A stretch of 64,000 bases of DNA from Serinus canaria. Taxonomy: Eukaryota; Chordata; Aves; Passeriformes; Fringillidae. The notes beneath the pieces were generated by a model. That model ran no database searches. It saw only the letters and a program-made list of their open reading frames with translations, and was not told the DNA's origin. The number at the start of each line of letters is the position of its first letter. The first letter of the stretch is position 1. Shown here in pieces: positions 12,646-23,490 of the stretch. The translations under genes and the position numbers were made by a program. The stretch spans positions 18,430,601 to 18,494,600 of the forward strand of contig NC_066326.1 in the NCBI RefSeq assembly GCF_022539315.1, read 5' to 3'.

Positions 12646-14169
12646 CTGTGGTTATTAAGCTCTGTGGGATTGCCTAGGTATTGGTTTGCTCTGACACAAG
12701 GAAATAAAGCCTGCCTTTGAATCTTCCTGGAAATTAATATTATAAATGCACAGCACTGTCAGTAAATAGCTCTGCCAAGGATGTCACTGCAATATCAGTT
12801 CTTTTTCAGAAGAAATGTAGCTTTTTATTTTTTTTCTTCATTTATGTAAGTCTGTGGTCCAAGTTGTTAGTGCTGGGAAATTTTTGCTTTGTCTTGAGTA
12901 AAGCAGAAAACAAGCTGGGCTTTCCATTTGGCAGCACATAGATGTGGTTTTAATTCAGGGTTGTAAATTAAAAGAGCCAGACTGATTTACAGTAAATAAA
13001 AACTGAAATATTGGCTTTGATGTGGTAAAGGACACGTGTTCCTCAAAGGATAATGGCACACTTTCCTGTTGGCCTTGCACCACTTGTATTTCACTGGAAA
13101 TGTGTAAACCTAGTCACAGAAAAGTAAATCTATTTTGGAAGAACGTTTCCAAACCTGTCCTTTAGGGAGTAAAATCTGTCAGAAAAGGCAACTGCTGGAG
13201 ATTCCCATGCTGCATGAGGGCTCTGCCCCTTTTTTGGGGGCACAAATAGTCTGGACTTTGGCATTGACACTTCCCAAAGTGTCACCACGGTGACTTGAAT
13301 TACTTTTACCAACTTAAATATGTGTGTGAAGGATTAGTTACTAACTCCAGTCATCAATTTAGGAAAGTTATGAGACTAAAAAAGTTACAGGCAAAAAATG
13401 TGCTGTCACCCTTCTCTAGTTTGAGTTCTCAACTAGCCAAATGCACTGACAGGGTATGGTGGGAGCTCCTGCATGAAAACCAATTAAATCCCATTAAACA
13501 GGCTCAATCATCTGAGAGCTTCCAGAAATCATTGCAGTGTGAGTTCTGCAGTATTTATTGCATGTGTTTGCAGGTCAGTTTCTAAAGGTTTAACAGTGCT
13601 GGGGTGCAAGTGCTGGTCATGTATTCAGGGAGGTTTTAAGGGCTGCAGCTGCCCTGAGGATTCACATGGTTTTTGTAGCTCTGAGCAGTTTTAGCCTGTC
13701 ATCGTTTGGGCTTGGAATTTGTCCCATGGAAAGCTCAAATCCATGGATTAATGCTTCCACCCCTGGATTAAAAATCTGGCTTTTCCTTCAGCAAGGTGTG
13801 GTTAGTCCATAGGAATGCTGACTTGGGAAGGGGGTTTTGATTATCAAGGCTGCTTCTTAATTTAGTTCTCAATGGAAGTTACAACTCTGTGGATAAAGGG
13901 AGCTGTGACACAAGGAAAGTACAAAATGTGGGGCACAGATTGTTTTAATCACAGAAGCGTTCAACTCGATTCAACACATGAGGAAATATTTGTGAAATTG
14001 TTTTTTTAATAGCACATTGTTATAATATTTTACATATACACTGTACAATAATTCTTTTATATCCAAGACTTTCATACAGAAAAAAAAAAAAAAAAAAGTT
14101 CTATAAAACATTCCAGAAAGATTTGGAATAAACCACGGGGAGCTCTCAACCTGCAGGTGATCAAAACAG
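12646..14169. other. SYN2 intron 3' of TIMP4, no gene seen
   Basis: Unique-looking sequence with an A run at 14080-14097 (poly-T on the TIMP4 strand). It could include distal TIMP4 3' UTR if the early polyadenylation signal is not used. Confidence 0.5.
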
Positions 14170-14985
14170 GGGCAAAATTTGTTCTTGAACATTGATACAG
14201 GCAAAATTCTGACATAATTGGTTCCTGAACATGGATACTGGCAAAATTCTGGCAAAATTTTTTCTTGCACACTGATATTGGCAAAATTTGTTCTTGTACA
14301 TTGATATTGGTAAAATTGGCAACATTCTGGCAAAATTTGCTCCTGAACATTGATATTGGCAAAATTCAGGCATAATTTGTTCTTGAACATTGATATTGGC
14401 AAAATTCTGGAAAAATTCTGGCAAAATTTGTTCCTGAACATTCATGTTGGAAAAATTCTGGCAAAATTTGTTCTTGCACATGGAAATTGGCAAAATTCTG
14501 GCACAATTTCTTCTTGAACATTCATATTGGAAAAACTTGGTTTTGTACATTGAAATTGTCAAAATTCTGGCAAAATTGGTCTTGTACATTGACATTGGCA
14601 AAATTCTGGCAAAATATGTTCCTGAACATTCATATTGGCAAAATTGGTTCTTGAACACTGACATTGGCAAAATTCAGGCAAAATTGGTTCTTGAACATTC
14701 ATATTGGAAAAATGTGTTCTTGAACATTGATATTGGCAAAATTCTGGCAAAATTTGTTCCTGAACATTGATATTGGCAAAAATTTGTTCTTGAACATTGA
14801 TATTGGCAAAATTCTGGCAAAATTGGTTCTTGAACATTAATTTGGCAAAATTTATTCTTGAACATTGATATTAGCAAAGTTCTGGCAAAATTGGTTCTTG
14901 CACATTGACATTGGCAAAATCCTGGCAAAATTTGTTCTGGTACATTGACATTGGCAATATTCTGGCAAAATTCTGGACACAATTG
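14170..14985. repeat. 29/40-bp composite minisatellite just 3' of the TIMP4 stop
   Basis: Two modules alternate: a 29 bp unit (GGCAAAATTTGTTCTTGAAC then ATTGATATT) and an optional 11 bp insert (GGCAAAATTCT). There are about 22 units. The array begins only about 230 bases below the TIMP4 stop codon on the minus strand, so part of it is probably transcribed as TIMP4 3' UTR. Open frames of NFARILPISMFKN-type peptides are artefacts of the repeat. Confidence 0.95.
14851..14856 (-). promoter_or_regulatory. TIMP4: Candidate TIMP4 polyadenylation signal
   Basis: This is the first AATAAA on the minus strand after the stop codon, 356 bases downstream. It lies inside a minisatellite unit where the usual TTTGTTC reads TTTATTC on the + strand, so a point change in one repeat copy created it. 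Other weaker candidates lie further down (an ATTAAA near 14005 and an AATAAA near 13552), so the true 3' end is uncertain. Confidence 0.35.
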
Positions 14986-15211
14986 GTTGTGATACGTTCC
15001 TATTGGCAAGAAGGGGGTTTGTTGTGCCTTGGAGGACGCTGCCAGCCCTCTGTGCAAAGCCTAACAGAGCAGAGCAGGTGCCTGCAGGAGGTTTGTCCCT
15101 CGCCTGCACCGCTGCCAGCCCCACGGGCCCTTTGGGGACGCGGTGCTGGTGTCTAGGCCGGGCGCGCGCGGGCGGATGGAAGGAGCCTCCCAGGGCGCGC
15201 TTGGCGGGCTC

Positions 15212-15409
15212 TCAGGGCTCGCTGATGTCCATGAACTCCTTCTCAGGGGGAGGCCCCCCCCGGTACCAGCTGCAGGTGCCGTCGCTGCGGCGGATGCAGG
15301 CGTAGTGGCGCGCCTGGTGGCCCTGCAGCCGCCGCTCCAGCAGCCAGTCCGTCCACAGGCACTCGTTGGGCGCCGTGATGGAGCAGGGCACCGAGTAGCA
15401 CGTGGTGAT
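15212..15409 (-). CDS. TIMP4: TIMP4 exon 5: C-terminal domain and stop
   Basis: A 198 bp coding part (65 codons + TGA at 15212-15214). The acceptor is TCTCCCCAG|ATCACC. It encodes ITTCYSVPCSITAPNECLWT, then DWLLERRLQGHQARHYACIR, and ends EFMDISEP. The C-domain gives TIMPs hemopexin-domain and progelatinase contacts. WTDWLLER and DGTCSWYRG are family hallmarks. The tail GGPPPEKEFMDISEP is proline-richer than the mammalian form by recall, but the length is unchanged. Local GC is high and there are CpGs. Confidence 0.97.
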   Translation of the reverse strand: MTTCYSVPCSITAPNECLWTDWLLERRLQGHQARHYACIRRSDGTCSWYRGGPPPEKEFMDISEP

Positions 15410-15414
15410 CTGGG

Positions 15415-16737
15415 GAGACACCCGCCCTTCAGCACCCTGCAGCCCCCCTGCACTGGGGGTGCTCCCAGAATTGGGAATGAATGGGGTTCATTTACAGCTA
15501 TCTGCTCTGCACTCGCCTTGCATTCTCCCTTGGACTGGGGGTGTTCCAAATATTGGGAATTAATGGGGTTTGTTTAGAGTTATCTGCTCTGCACTCACCC
15601 TGCAGCCCCCCTGGACTGGGGGTGTTCCCAGAATTGAGAATGAATGGGGTTTGTTTAGAGTTATCTGCTCTGCACTCGCCCTGCATTCTCCCTTGGACTG
15701 GGGGTGTTCCAAATATTGGGAATTAATGGGGTTTGTTTAGAGTTATCTGCTCTGCATTCACCCTGCAGCCCCCCTGGACTGGGGGTGTTCCCAGAATTGA
15801 GAATGAATGGGGTTTGTTTAGAGTTATCTGCTCTGCACTCGCCCTGCATTCTCCCTTGGACTGGGGGTGTTCCAAATATTGGGAATTAATGGGGTTTGTT
15901 TAGAGTTATCTGCTCTGCACTCGCCTTGTAGCCCCCCTGGACTGGGGGTGTTCCCAAAGTTGGGAATAAACAGGGTTTGTTTAGAGTTATCTGCTCTGCA
16001 CTCGCCTTGCATTCTCCCTTGGACTGGGGGTGTTCCAAATATTGAGAATTAAGGGGCTTATTTAGAGTTATCTGCTCTGCACTCACCCTGCAGCCCCCCT
16101 GGACTGGGGGTGTTCCCAAAAATGGGAATGAACGGGGCTTATTTAGAGTTATCTGCCCTACACTCGCCTTGCAGCTTGCTCTGAATGGGGGTTTATTCCC
16201 AAAAATAGTGTATATTTACACTTATCTGCTCTGCACTCACCTTGAAGCTTCCCTTGGACTGGGGGTGTTCCCAAAACTGGGAATGAATGGGGCTTGTTTA
16301 TGGCTATCTGCTCTGCACTCATCTTGCAGCTTCCTTTTAACCAAGATTTATTCTCAAAAATGGGATTAAACAGTAGTTACATCTATCTGCTCTGCACTCA
16401 CCTTGCAGCTTCCTCTGACCTGGGCTTTATTCTCAAAAATGTGATATTTACATACCTATCTGCTATCAATCTATCTGCTCTGCACACACCTTGCAGCCCC
16501 CCTTGGACTGGGATTATTCCCAAAAATGGGAATTAACGGGGCTTATTTACATTTAGCTGCCCTGCACTCACTTTGCACCTTCCTCTGAATGAGGGTTAAT
16601 TCCCAAAAATGTGAATAAATTCTGTTTCTTTACATTTATCTGCTCTGCACTCATCTTGCAGCTTCCTTTGAACCAAGGTTTATTCTCAAAAATGTGAATA
16701 AATGGTGTTTATCTCCATTTATCTGCTCTGCACTCAC
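15415..16737 (-). repeat. Tandem array filling TIMP4 intron 4, built from the exon 4 donor junction
   Basis: About 16 units of 78-82 bp occupy almost the whole 1,328 bp intron. Each unit on the + strand contains TATCTGCTCTGCACTCACC, then TTGCAGC..., then a CTTGGACTGGGGGTGTTCC segment and an AAAATGGGAAT...ATGGGG tail. On the minus strand the junction part reads GGCTGCAAG|GTGAGTGCAG, which is the real end of exon 4 plus its donor. Intact GTGAGT copies occur near 15593, 16081, 16235, 16396 and 16566. Other copies are GC-type (GCGAGT, near 15512, 15673, 15837, 15919, 16000 and 16162) or broken (GATGAG). The centre (about 15500-15990) is a 163 bp dimer repeated three times almost perfectly, so it is the youngest part. 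Confidence 0.93.
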
Positions 16738-16862
16738 CTTGCAGCCACAGCCCATCTGGTACCTCTGGTTCAGGCTCTTTTTCTGAGACAAGGATAAATC
16801 ATCCCACGGCTCAATGTAGTTGCACAAGTGGATCAGCACTTTGCCATCACTTAAAATTTGGC
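16738..16862 (-). CDS. TIMP4: TIMP4 exon 4: end of N-domain, CGC hinge
   Basis: A 125 bp exon (2 bases + 41 codons). The acceptor is CGCTGCAG|GCCAAA and the donor is TGCAAG|GTGAGT, a near-perfect consensus. It encodes [20 protein letters not shown] and ends MGCGCK. In TIMPs the first Cys of CGC closes the inhibitory N-domain and the second opens the C-domain, so this exon ends almost at the domain boundary. If the donor is not used, the frame continues for 28 residues ([14 protein letters not shown]...) to a stop at 16651. The last exonic bases and this donor are the seed of the tandem array that fills intron 4. Confidence 0.97.
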
Positions 16863-17505
16863 CTGCAGCGTGGAAAACACAAAACATCAAAGCAATAAAA
16901 GTGTTTTCTAAATATTAGAAGTGCAAGAACACCTTGAGCTTTTAACTAATTGCACCAAATTAGTCACACTCTGAAAATTTTTTAAATTAATTTCATTATA
17001 ACAGAGAGAGTGTTCTCCAAATTGCATGCTGGATGGGTGGAAAAGATTGAAGAAGGATATTTTCCTAAAAATGTTGATAGTCTGCCAGCAGGGCGTGGAT
17101 GCAAATGTAATTAAACTGGATTTTAGGAGTGTCTAACAAAATCTGCAGGTACTCGGAACCCCAGGCCTGCAGACACACAGGTGTGTTCTCATCAGGCACC
17201 TTTGCATTCCTGGGAATATCAGTGCTGTTGGTTTTAATCTGATAATAATGGCAAATACTGACTCAAAACCCCTTCTATTTACTGATTATATCATTATTGA
17301 CCTTCCCTTCCCCTGGAACTGCTCTAAGGGTGCTGCAGGGAGGGTGGAAAACACAGAAGGTCACACTAAAACTCCAGCTGAACACAATTTTTGCATCCTG
17401 TTGTGTTTGTATTTAGTACATGAATGCTTTCCTTTGCATGTTTTAGCAAATTCACCCCCAGCAGCCCCCTGTGACCCCCAGGACACTGATCCTGCTCCCT
17501 GGTAC
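16863..17505 (-). other. TIMP4: TIMP4 intron 3
   Basis: A 643 bp intron between exons 3 and 4 with GTACCA donor and CTGCAG acceptor. No other feature seen. Confidence 0.9.
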
Positions 17506-17620
17506 CTGTTAGAAGGTACTGCTTCTTGTTGTTGGCTTCTAGTTTCACTCCACAGAGTGATGAATCAAAAGGGGTGTAGACATACTGGACATCCTTGAGC
17601 TTTTCAAATCCTTTAAACAT
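17506..17620 (-). CDS. TIMP4: TIMP4 exon 3: N-terminal inhibitory domain
   Basis: A 115 bp exon (38 codons + 1 base). The acceptor is CATTTTCAG|ATGTTT and the donor is ACAG|GTACCA. It encodes MFKGFEKLKDVQYVYTP then FDSSLCGVKLEANNKKQYLLT. The SLCG cysteine pairs with the N-terminal Cys1 in known TIMP structures, which is essential for the inhibitory wedge. The ATG at its start is an internal Met, not a translation start. Phase 0 in and phase 1 out match the TIMP family layout. Confidence 0.97.
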
Positions 17621-20530
17621 CTGAAAATGATCAGAAACAGAGTCAGTCGTGGAAAACAAGCATGAAAAAACAATTGCAAAAAAAGAGCTGGAAGAGACAC
17701 AGGGTGAGTCTCTTCAAGGAAGGCTCCAAAGTCTGAACTAATGTGAGAAAACACCAAGAACTGGACTTTTTCTCCCCACTTAATGAAATTCATCCAAGAG
17801 TTTTAGGAGGGAATTAAGTAGGTCTTGATTTTTTTAAATTATAGCTTTTAAAATGTGCTTTTTCAGCATATTTCATGGGCTGCTAAAACTTTCTCTTCAG
17901 TCTCTATTCTAGAGGCATATTCCATTCGAGGAGCAAGGCACAGACAGCATTCACCCTGACCAAAAGGCAAATATTTCTCAGTGGATCCCTCTGGGGAATT
18001 TTTCTCTTGGCCACTGGAGTTGGGGTCCCCTGGGACACCAAAGGTGCTGAGGAACTGATCATGGTGTTCATATTTGGTCACCAAAGCAGATAGGGATGAT
18101 CCACATCCCAAATTCCCACCAGTGGGACCATCAGAAATGAGGGGCAACCCTGATGAGGGGAGAAAAATGAGGAGGACTCTATCTCATTAGGAGCTTAATT
18201 AATTACTTTACTCTTTATTTTTTATTTACTTTATTAGTTTATTCTTTATTTTTTTACTTTATTACTTTATTCTATTATATTATTTACTTTATTCTACTCT
18301 ATTATTCTACTCTATTATTCTACTCTATTATTTATATAACACTTTATTCTACTCTATTATTTATACAATACTTTATTCCACTCTATTATTTTATACTGTA
18401 TTATACTGAATCTGAGCAAGCACTCAGGTCACTTGTTTGGAATTTTGTGACAGTCCCCACACACAGACTTGGATTAAATTCAGTGAATCAAAACACTCCC
18501 ACCAGAATCTAATTACTAATTCTTTCCAGGTAATCAACCTTCCCCAATGCATTCTGCTTGTTTTAAAGCACAGGAGCAGAAATTGAGATAAGAACTGGTT
18601 TTTCTTTCTCTGAGGTTCAGAGCTGCCCTTCCCAGAAATATCTTTGGGAAGCTGTGCCTTGCTTTTCCCTGTGCAGCTGCATGGGACCTTCTCATCAACT
18701 GCTGGAAAACTTCCCCCAGCCCTCAGGATTCCCACCCTGCAAGCCCCAAAATGCAGAGGTTTGGCATCAAAGCCCTTTTCAGGCTGGCTGCCTCTTAACC
18801 AGTGGTTTCAACTCCTAAAAGAACTCAGAACTGAGCCATGGAAAGATGCAAACAAGCTGAGCTGTGTGCGGGGCCAGCGAGGAGGGAGCAGAAGGTGCTG
18901 CTGAGTGCCTGTCATCACCTCGTGTGCCACCACCAGCCCGGTGACATCATGCCACGTGTTGGCAGCTGGGGACAATGGCAGGGGCTCACAGCTCTCCCAG
19001 TTGCAGCTGGCGTCCCTGGAAAATGTGTTTGTGTTCCTCCAGCCCTCCCAGGGGATTGAAATAGCAGAGGCCCCCAGAAAATACTCTGTAATGTGTTGGT
19101 TTTGCTGCAGCTTTATTTGTGCAGGGGGAAGGAAGCCAAGGCTGCTGTCACCGCCAGGCCGATCCAGAAATCCGAGCTGGGATTTGAAATGCTCTGGGAA
19201 TCAAACAAACAGGCCCAGGCAGAGCAAAACACAACCCCAGCTGGCAGCCTGTCCAAAGCAGAGTGGGAATCACAGCAAACCTGCAGGATGCAGGGGGAAA
19301 TGGGTCTGTACAGGGCCACCACGGGGGCTCTGCAGGTGAACTGAGCCCCGAGCTCTCTCCATGCTCAGGAACCCCCAGGGCTTGTAGGGAACAGATTTCC
19401 CATGGGTAGCTCAGCTTTGGTGTCAACTTTGGAGGCTCTGTGCAGACAGCACACCTTGATGTAGCTATAAACCCCCTAAATATCCACAGCAATGCAGAAT
19501 GGGGGTTTAGGTAATATTTAAATGGGTTTAATGTTTGTTTTCTTGCAGGTTTTTTGGTTGCTTTGTTGGTTTTGTTGGTTGTTTTTTTTTTTTTTTCAAT
19601 TACTGTCTGACTTATCTCTGGTTTTTGACCTATAGAATTGTAACAGCATTTCTAAAGATTATAATCTTGTGTTTAAATCAGTAAATCGTATCAGTCATAT
19701 TCTCCCTTCTCTAAAAGCATGGAGATTTCTCTGCAGAGGGATGAGGTGGTTTGGTTTGGTTCTGCATTGATGCTTGGTCCTGGTGGGACTTTACTGGAAT
19801 AGGAAAACAGGATGAGGATTTAAGGAATAGAGAGATGTGACCCTGCTCCTAAATTCTGTATGGACCCCATCCCTGTCCTCCTGGGGGGTGGAACCAGCAC
19901 CAGCACATGGCTTTGCTTGAAGATTTCAGAATGAGTGTGATGACCAAGTCAGTTACAAAAATATTATGGAGAAATATTCAATTGCATATAAATCACATAT
20001 TGTCTTCTCTCTTTAATATAATGCTGTAAATATGGCAAGAAAAGAACAGAAAATGAAAACATTTATGGCTTCTTGACCTGCTGACCCATTGCTATAAAAT
20101 GAATAGCCCCATTGTTATTTACTTTATTTCTGAAAATGAATGTCAAAATTATATCTAATATTTCTGTCTAGAATAGCAACGTTTTAATGCTAAGCCTAAT
20201 GCACTGGGTTTAAAATGAGAGAAACAGAATTAAGCCATCCCTTTAAAGGAGCAGCTCAACAGAGCAACAGAGCAGAGAATCAGCAGCATTGTGCTGAATG
20301 TCACAGGGAAACCAAACCTCCAAGGGCTCTGTGTTCCCTTTCCAAGGGGGGACAATTGAGGAGGAAAGTGTGAACATCTGAGTGCTCTGAAAACCCTCCC
20401 TAAAGCTCACACTGAAGTGGTAATTTTTGTGAATTTTGGTGCTAATTTTTGATGCATTTTACAGCTCAAAAGAGGTGATTGGAGGCTCTGTTCTCCCCTG
20501 CTGTGTCACATGAAACAAATTCTCTGCCCA
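17621..20530. other. TIMP4 intron 2, proximal part, no gene seen
   Basis: Contains an AT-rich imperfect repeat of TTTATTCTACTCTATTA type at about 18200-18415. A 94-residue minus-strand frame at 17863-18147 looks protein-like but matches nothing I know. No other feature is recognised. Confidence 0.5.
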
Positions 20531-20539
20531 TCCCCACCC

Positions 20540-21055
20540 TGGGCGTGCAGAGCACCCGGAGTGCTGTGTCCAGTTCTGGGCCCTCAGGGTGGGAAGGACC
20601 TTGGGACACTGAGCACATCCAGAGGGGACAGCAAGGCTGGAGAGGGGCTGGGAACACAAACCCTGTGAGGAACCACTGAGGGAGCTGGGGGTGCTCAGCC
20701 TGGAGAAAAGGAGACTCAGGGGTGACCTTATCACTCTGCAGCTCCTGAAAGGTGCCTGTGCTCAGCTGGGCTGGGCTCTGTCTGCAGCAGCACTGACACA
20801 ACCAGAGCTCACAGCCTCCAGCTCTGCCAAGGGAAATACAGGTTGGAGAGCAGGGAAAAGTGATGGAAAGAGTGATAAATTCTGGAATGTTCTGCCCGGG
20901 GAGGTGGTGCAGTCCCCATCCCTGGGTGTGTTTAACAAAGCCTGGATGTGGCACTGGGTGCCAGGGGTGAGTTGAGCTGTTGGGGCTGGGTTGGACTCCA
21001 TGACCTCGAAGGTCTCTTCCAACCCAGTGATTCTGGGAATTCTGGGAATTCTGGG
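20540..21055 (+). mobile_element. CR1 LINE, 5'-truncated 3' end
   Basis: The sequence includes the classic CR1 landmarks: GTGCTGTGTCCAGTTCTGGG, GAACCACTGAGGGAGCTGGGG, GGGGAGGTGGTGCAGTCCCC, TTGGACTCCATGACCTCG and AAGGTCTCTTCCAACCCAG. It ends with short ATTCTGGG-type repeats that replace the usual ATTCTGTG 3' tail. It is non-LTR debris inside TIMP4 intron 2 in the SYN2 orientation. A 253-residue antisense frame across it is not a gene. Confidence 0.93.
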
Positions 21056-21471
21056 TTACCCAGAGCCCTGTGCTCAGGGCCACTGGCCCTCCAAAGGACC
21101 CTGCAGCTGTGGGACTGCAGGGCAGCAGGGGAAAGCAGCAGCACCTGTGAGAAGATTGGAATGGTGAACAGAGGACATGGTCACCTTTCACACTCACTGT
21201 GGAGTTCAATTCCTTCAAATGCTCCACCTGAGGTGGGACATGGTGTGCTCAAGCTGTTGCTGTGAGCTCAGCTGCTCAGCAAACTGAGTAACTGTTCAGC
21301 ATGTTCAATTCTCACCTCAGGTACATTCCCTGGATGTCACAGGTTCCCCCTCCCTCTCACTCCTGTGGGGTTCTTAATTTTGGTGCCACCACTGGGTGCA
21401 CAGAGGAGGGGAAGGACACAGAGCTCCTGGTTTCCCACCAGAATCCTTCTCTTCCCAAAATCCATCCCTGC
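21056..21471. other. Intron between CR1 and the G-rich minisatellite
   Basis: Nothing recognisable apart from ordinary intronic sequence. Confidence 0.5.
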
Positions 21472-22125
21472 CTGGAGCAGGGAACTGGGTCCTGGAGCAG
21501 GGAACTGCATCCTGGAGCAGGGGAAGGTTTGGTCCTGGGGCAGGGGGAGGTTTGGTCCTGGGGCAGGGGAAGGTTTGGTCCTGGGGCAGGGGGAGGTTTG
21601 GTCCTGGGGCAGGGGAAGGTTTGGTCCTGGGGCAGGGGAAGGTTTGGTCCTGGAGCAGGGGAAGGTTTGGTCCTGGAGCAGGGAACTGGGTCCTGGAGCA
21701 GGGGGAGGTTTGATCCTGGAGCAGGGGAAGGTTTGATCCTGGAGCAGGGGAAGGTTTGGTCCTGGGGCAGGGGAAGGTTTGATCCTGGAGCAGGGGGAGG
21801 TTTGGTCCTGGAGCGGGAAGGTTGATCCTGGAGCAGGGAAGGTTTGGTCCTGGGGCAGGGAAGGTTGATCCTGGAGCAGGGGGAGGTTTGATCCTGGGGC
21901 AGGGGAAGGTTTGGTCCTGGAGCAGGGGGTGGTTTGGTCCTGGGGCAGGGGAAGGTTTGGTCCTGGAGCAGGGGGAGGTTTGGTCCTGGAGCAGGGGAAG
22001 GTTTGGTCCTGGGGCAGGGGAAGGTTTGGTCCTGGAGCAGGGGGAGGTTTGATCCTGGAGAGGGGGAGGTTTGGTCCTGGAGCAGGGGAAGGTTTGGTCC
22101 TGGAGCAGGGGAAGGTTTGGTCCTG
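21472..22125. repeat. 23-bp G-rich minisatellite
   Basis: About 28 copies of TTTGGTCCTGGAGCAGGGGA plus AGG, with GGGGCAGGGGGAGG variants. The + strand carries repeated runs of three to five G, so G-quadruplexes are plausible on the SYN2 sense strand. Low-complexity frames (VLGQGKVWSWGRGRF type) are artefacts. Confidence 0.95.
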
Positions 22126-22476
22126 AGCTCTCTGGTCAGGAGGAAGATTTGAGAGGTGAGGGTTATTACAACCCTTCTGTTGTTAGTCTAAATTGAACCC
22201 AAGTTTTTTAAAATGCCTCTCAGTTTCCCCATCTCTGGGTCAGGAAAAGAGTATTGTGTGCTATGATGTAGAGCATCTTTCTTTTAAAAGAACAGGCAGA
22301 CCAAAACACAAACCAAGACCAAAACACAAACCAAACTGGATTTCTTTAAAAACTGGTTTGCTTAAAAATCTCATCTCTGCTCTGTCCAGGCCTTGCTGAC
22401 TTGGAATTAAACAAACACCCAGTGTGTGGAATTAAATTAGCACCCAGTGTTATAAGTACCAAAATAAACCTCTTCC
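22126..22476. other. TIMP4 intron 2, no gene seen
   Basis: Short direct repeat of CCAAAACACAAACCAAG at about 22300-22335. Otherwise unremarkable. Confidence 0.5.
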
Positions 22477-22786
22477 TGCAGCCTGAGTTTTGAACAGTCC
22501 TCTGGTGAAAATTAGGGAGGAACTCCACAGCAGCTTCAATGCCTAAATCTAATTCAGAGATTTCAGTGTGATGGGAATGGGATTATGGGCTGAAAACGAT
22601 CCCCCAGATCAGAACTCTCACTCTTCTTGTTTGTGCTGGGGCAGAAGATGATTTGCATTTCTCTCAAGCTCCCGAGGTGCTGCAGAGCAGCAGCAGGACA
22701 CTGAAGTGCCCGTGGGAGGAAAGGGAATCCTCTGGCATTGAGGTATTTATTTCTGAAAGGAAACATTGGAATAAACCCTTCAGATT
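22477..22786 (+). repeat. Parent copy of a split duplication (A1+A2)
   Basis: The first half (about 22477-22660, from CAGCCTGAGTTTTGAACAG to GATGATTTGCATTT) matches 26256-26436. The second half (22661-22786, from CTCTCAAGCTCCCGAGGTGC) matches 24756-24882. Both matches are in direct orientation and appear highly similar by eye. It could be an unclassified interspersed repeat or a local duplication. Confidence 0.9.
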
Positions 22787-23490
22787 TCAGAAGATGGGAA
22801 GTGGCAGATGGTGACAGCTTTGGGGTTTGTTTTAGTGAGGTAGAGACTGACTTAATTGCTGTAAAAGCTCACCAGGAGTCATGTGGGATACCCATCCCTG
22901 GGAATATTTGAGATATTCTTTACCAGAGACTCTTCCTGCTCGAGCTCCTATGAGGGGATTCTATCACTAGATATAACTTGAATGATTGAATTTATTATTA
23001 TTTTTAAAAGCATGTAGCCGTGCATAACGACCTTCTCAAGTGCTCCCAGAAAATGGAAAAGTGCAAAAATTATAAAATAATATTCAGTGAGAAATGAGAG
23101 GTGAAACTACCTTGAAAACCAACGCACCTCACCTGTGCACACTCACACCTTTTAATGTAGAGAGATTACCTGCTTCTTGTGGGGCCAGAAAATCATTGTA
23201 ATGATCATCACCATTTTCATTTTAGCACCAGGGAGTTGGATGGTGTCTCCTCAAATTGTGTTAATGGAAATATCTCCCTGTTGGAGCTGGACAAAGGGTG
23301 GGCAAACCCTGGGAGGTTCTGAATCTGCCTTTGGGTGTTTGCTTCCCCAGCACCATTCACACACATGGATTTCTGTTTGTGTCAGTAGGAGGGAAGGACT
23401 CCTGGCCCTGCAAACATCCTCCAAAACCAAGTGTGCTGGCACCACTCCCAGAATGAAGCACCTTTTGGGTGCCTTCAAAATCACAAATAA
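22787..23490. other. TIMP4 intron 2, no gene seen
   Basis: Ordinary intronic sequence. The 114-residue frame at 23177-23521 matches no known protein. Confidence 0.5.

Noticed and set aside
20466..21227. 253-residue minus-strand frame
   Set aside because: Lies antisense across a CR1 LINE 3' end and shows no protein similarity I recognise.
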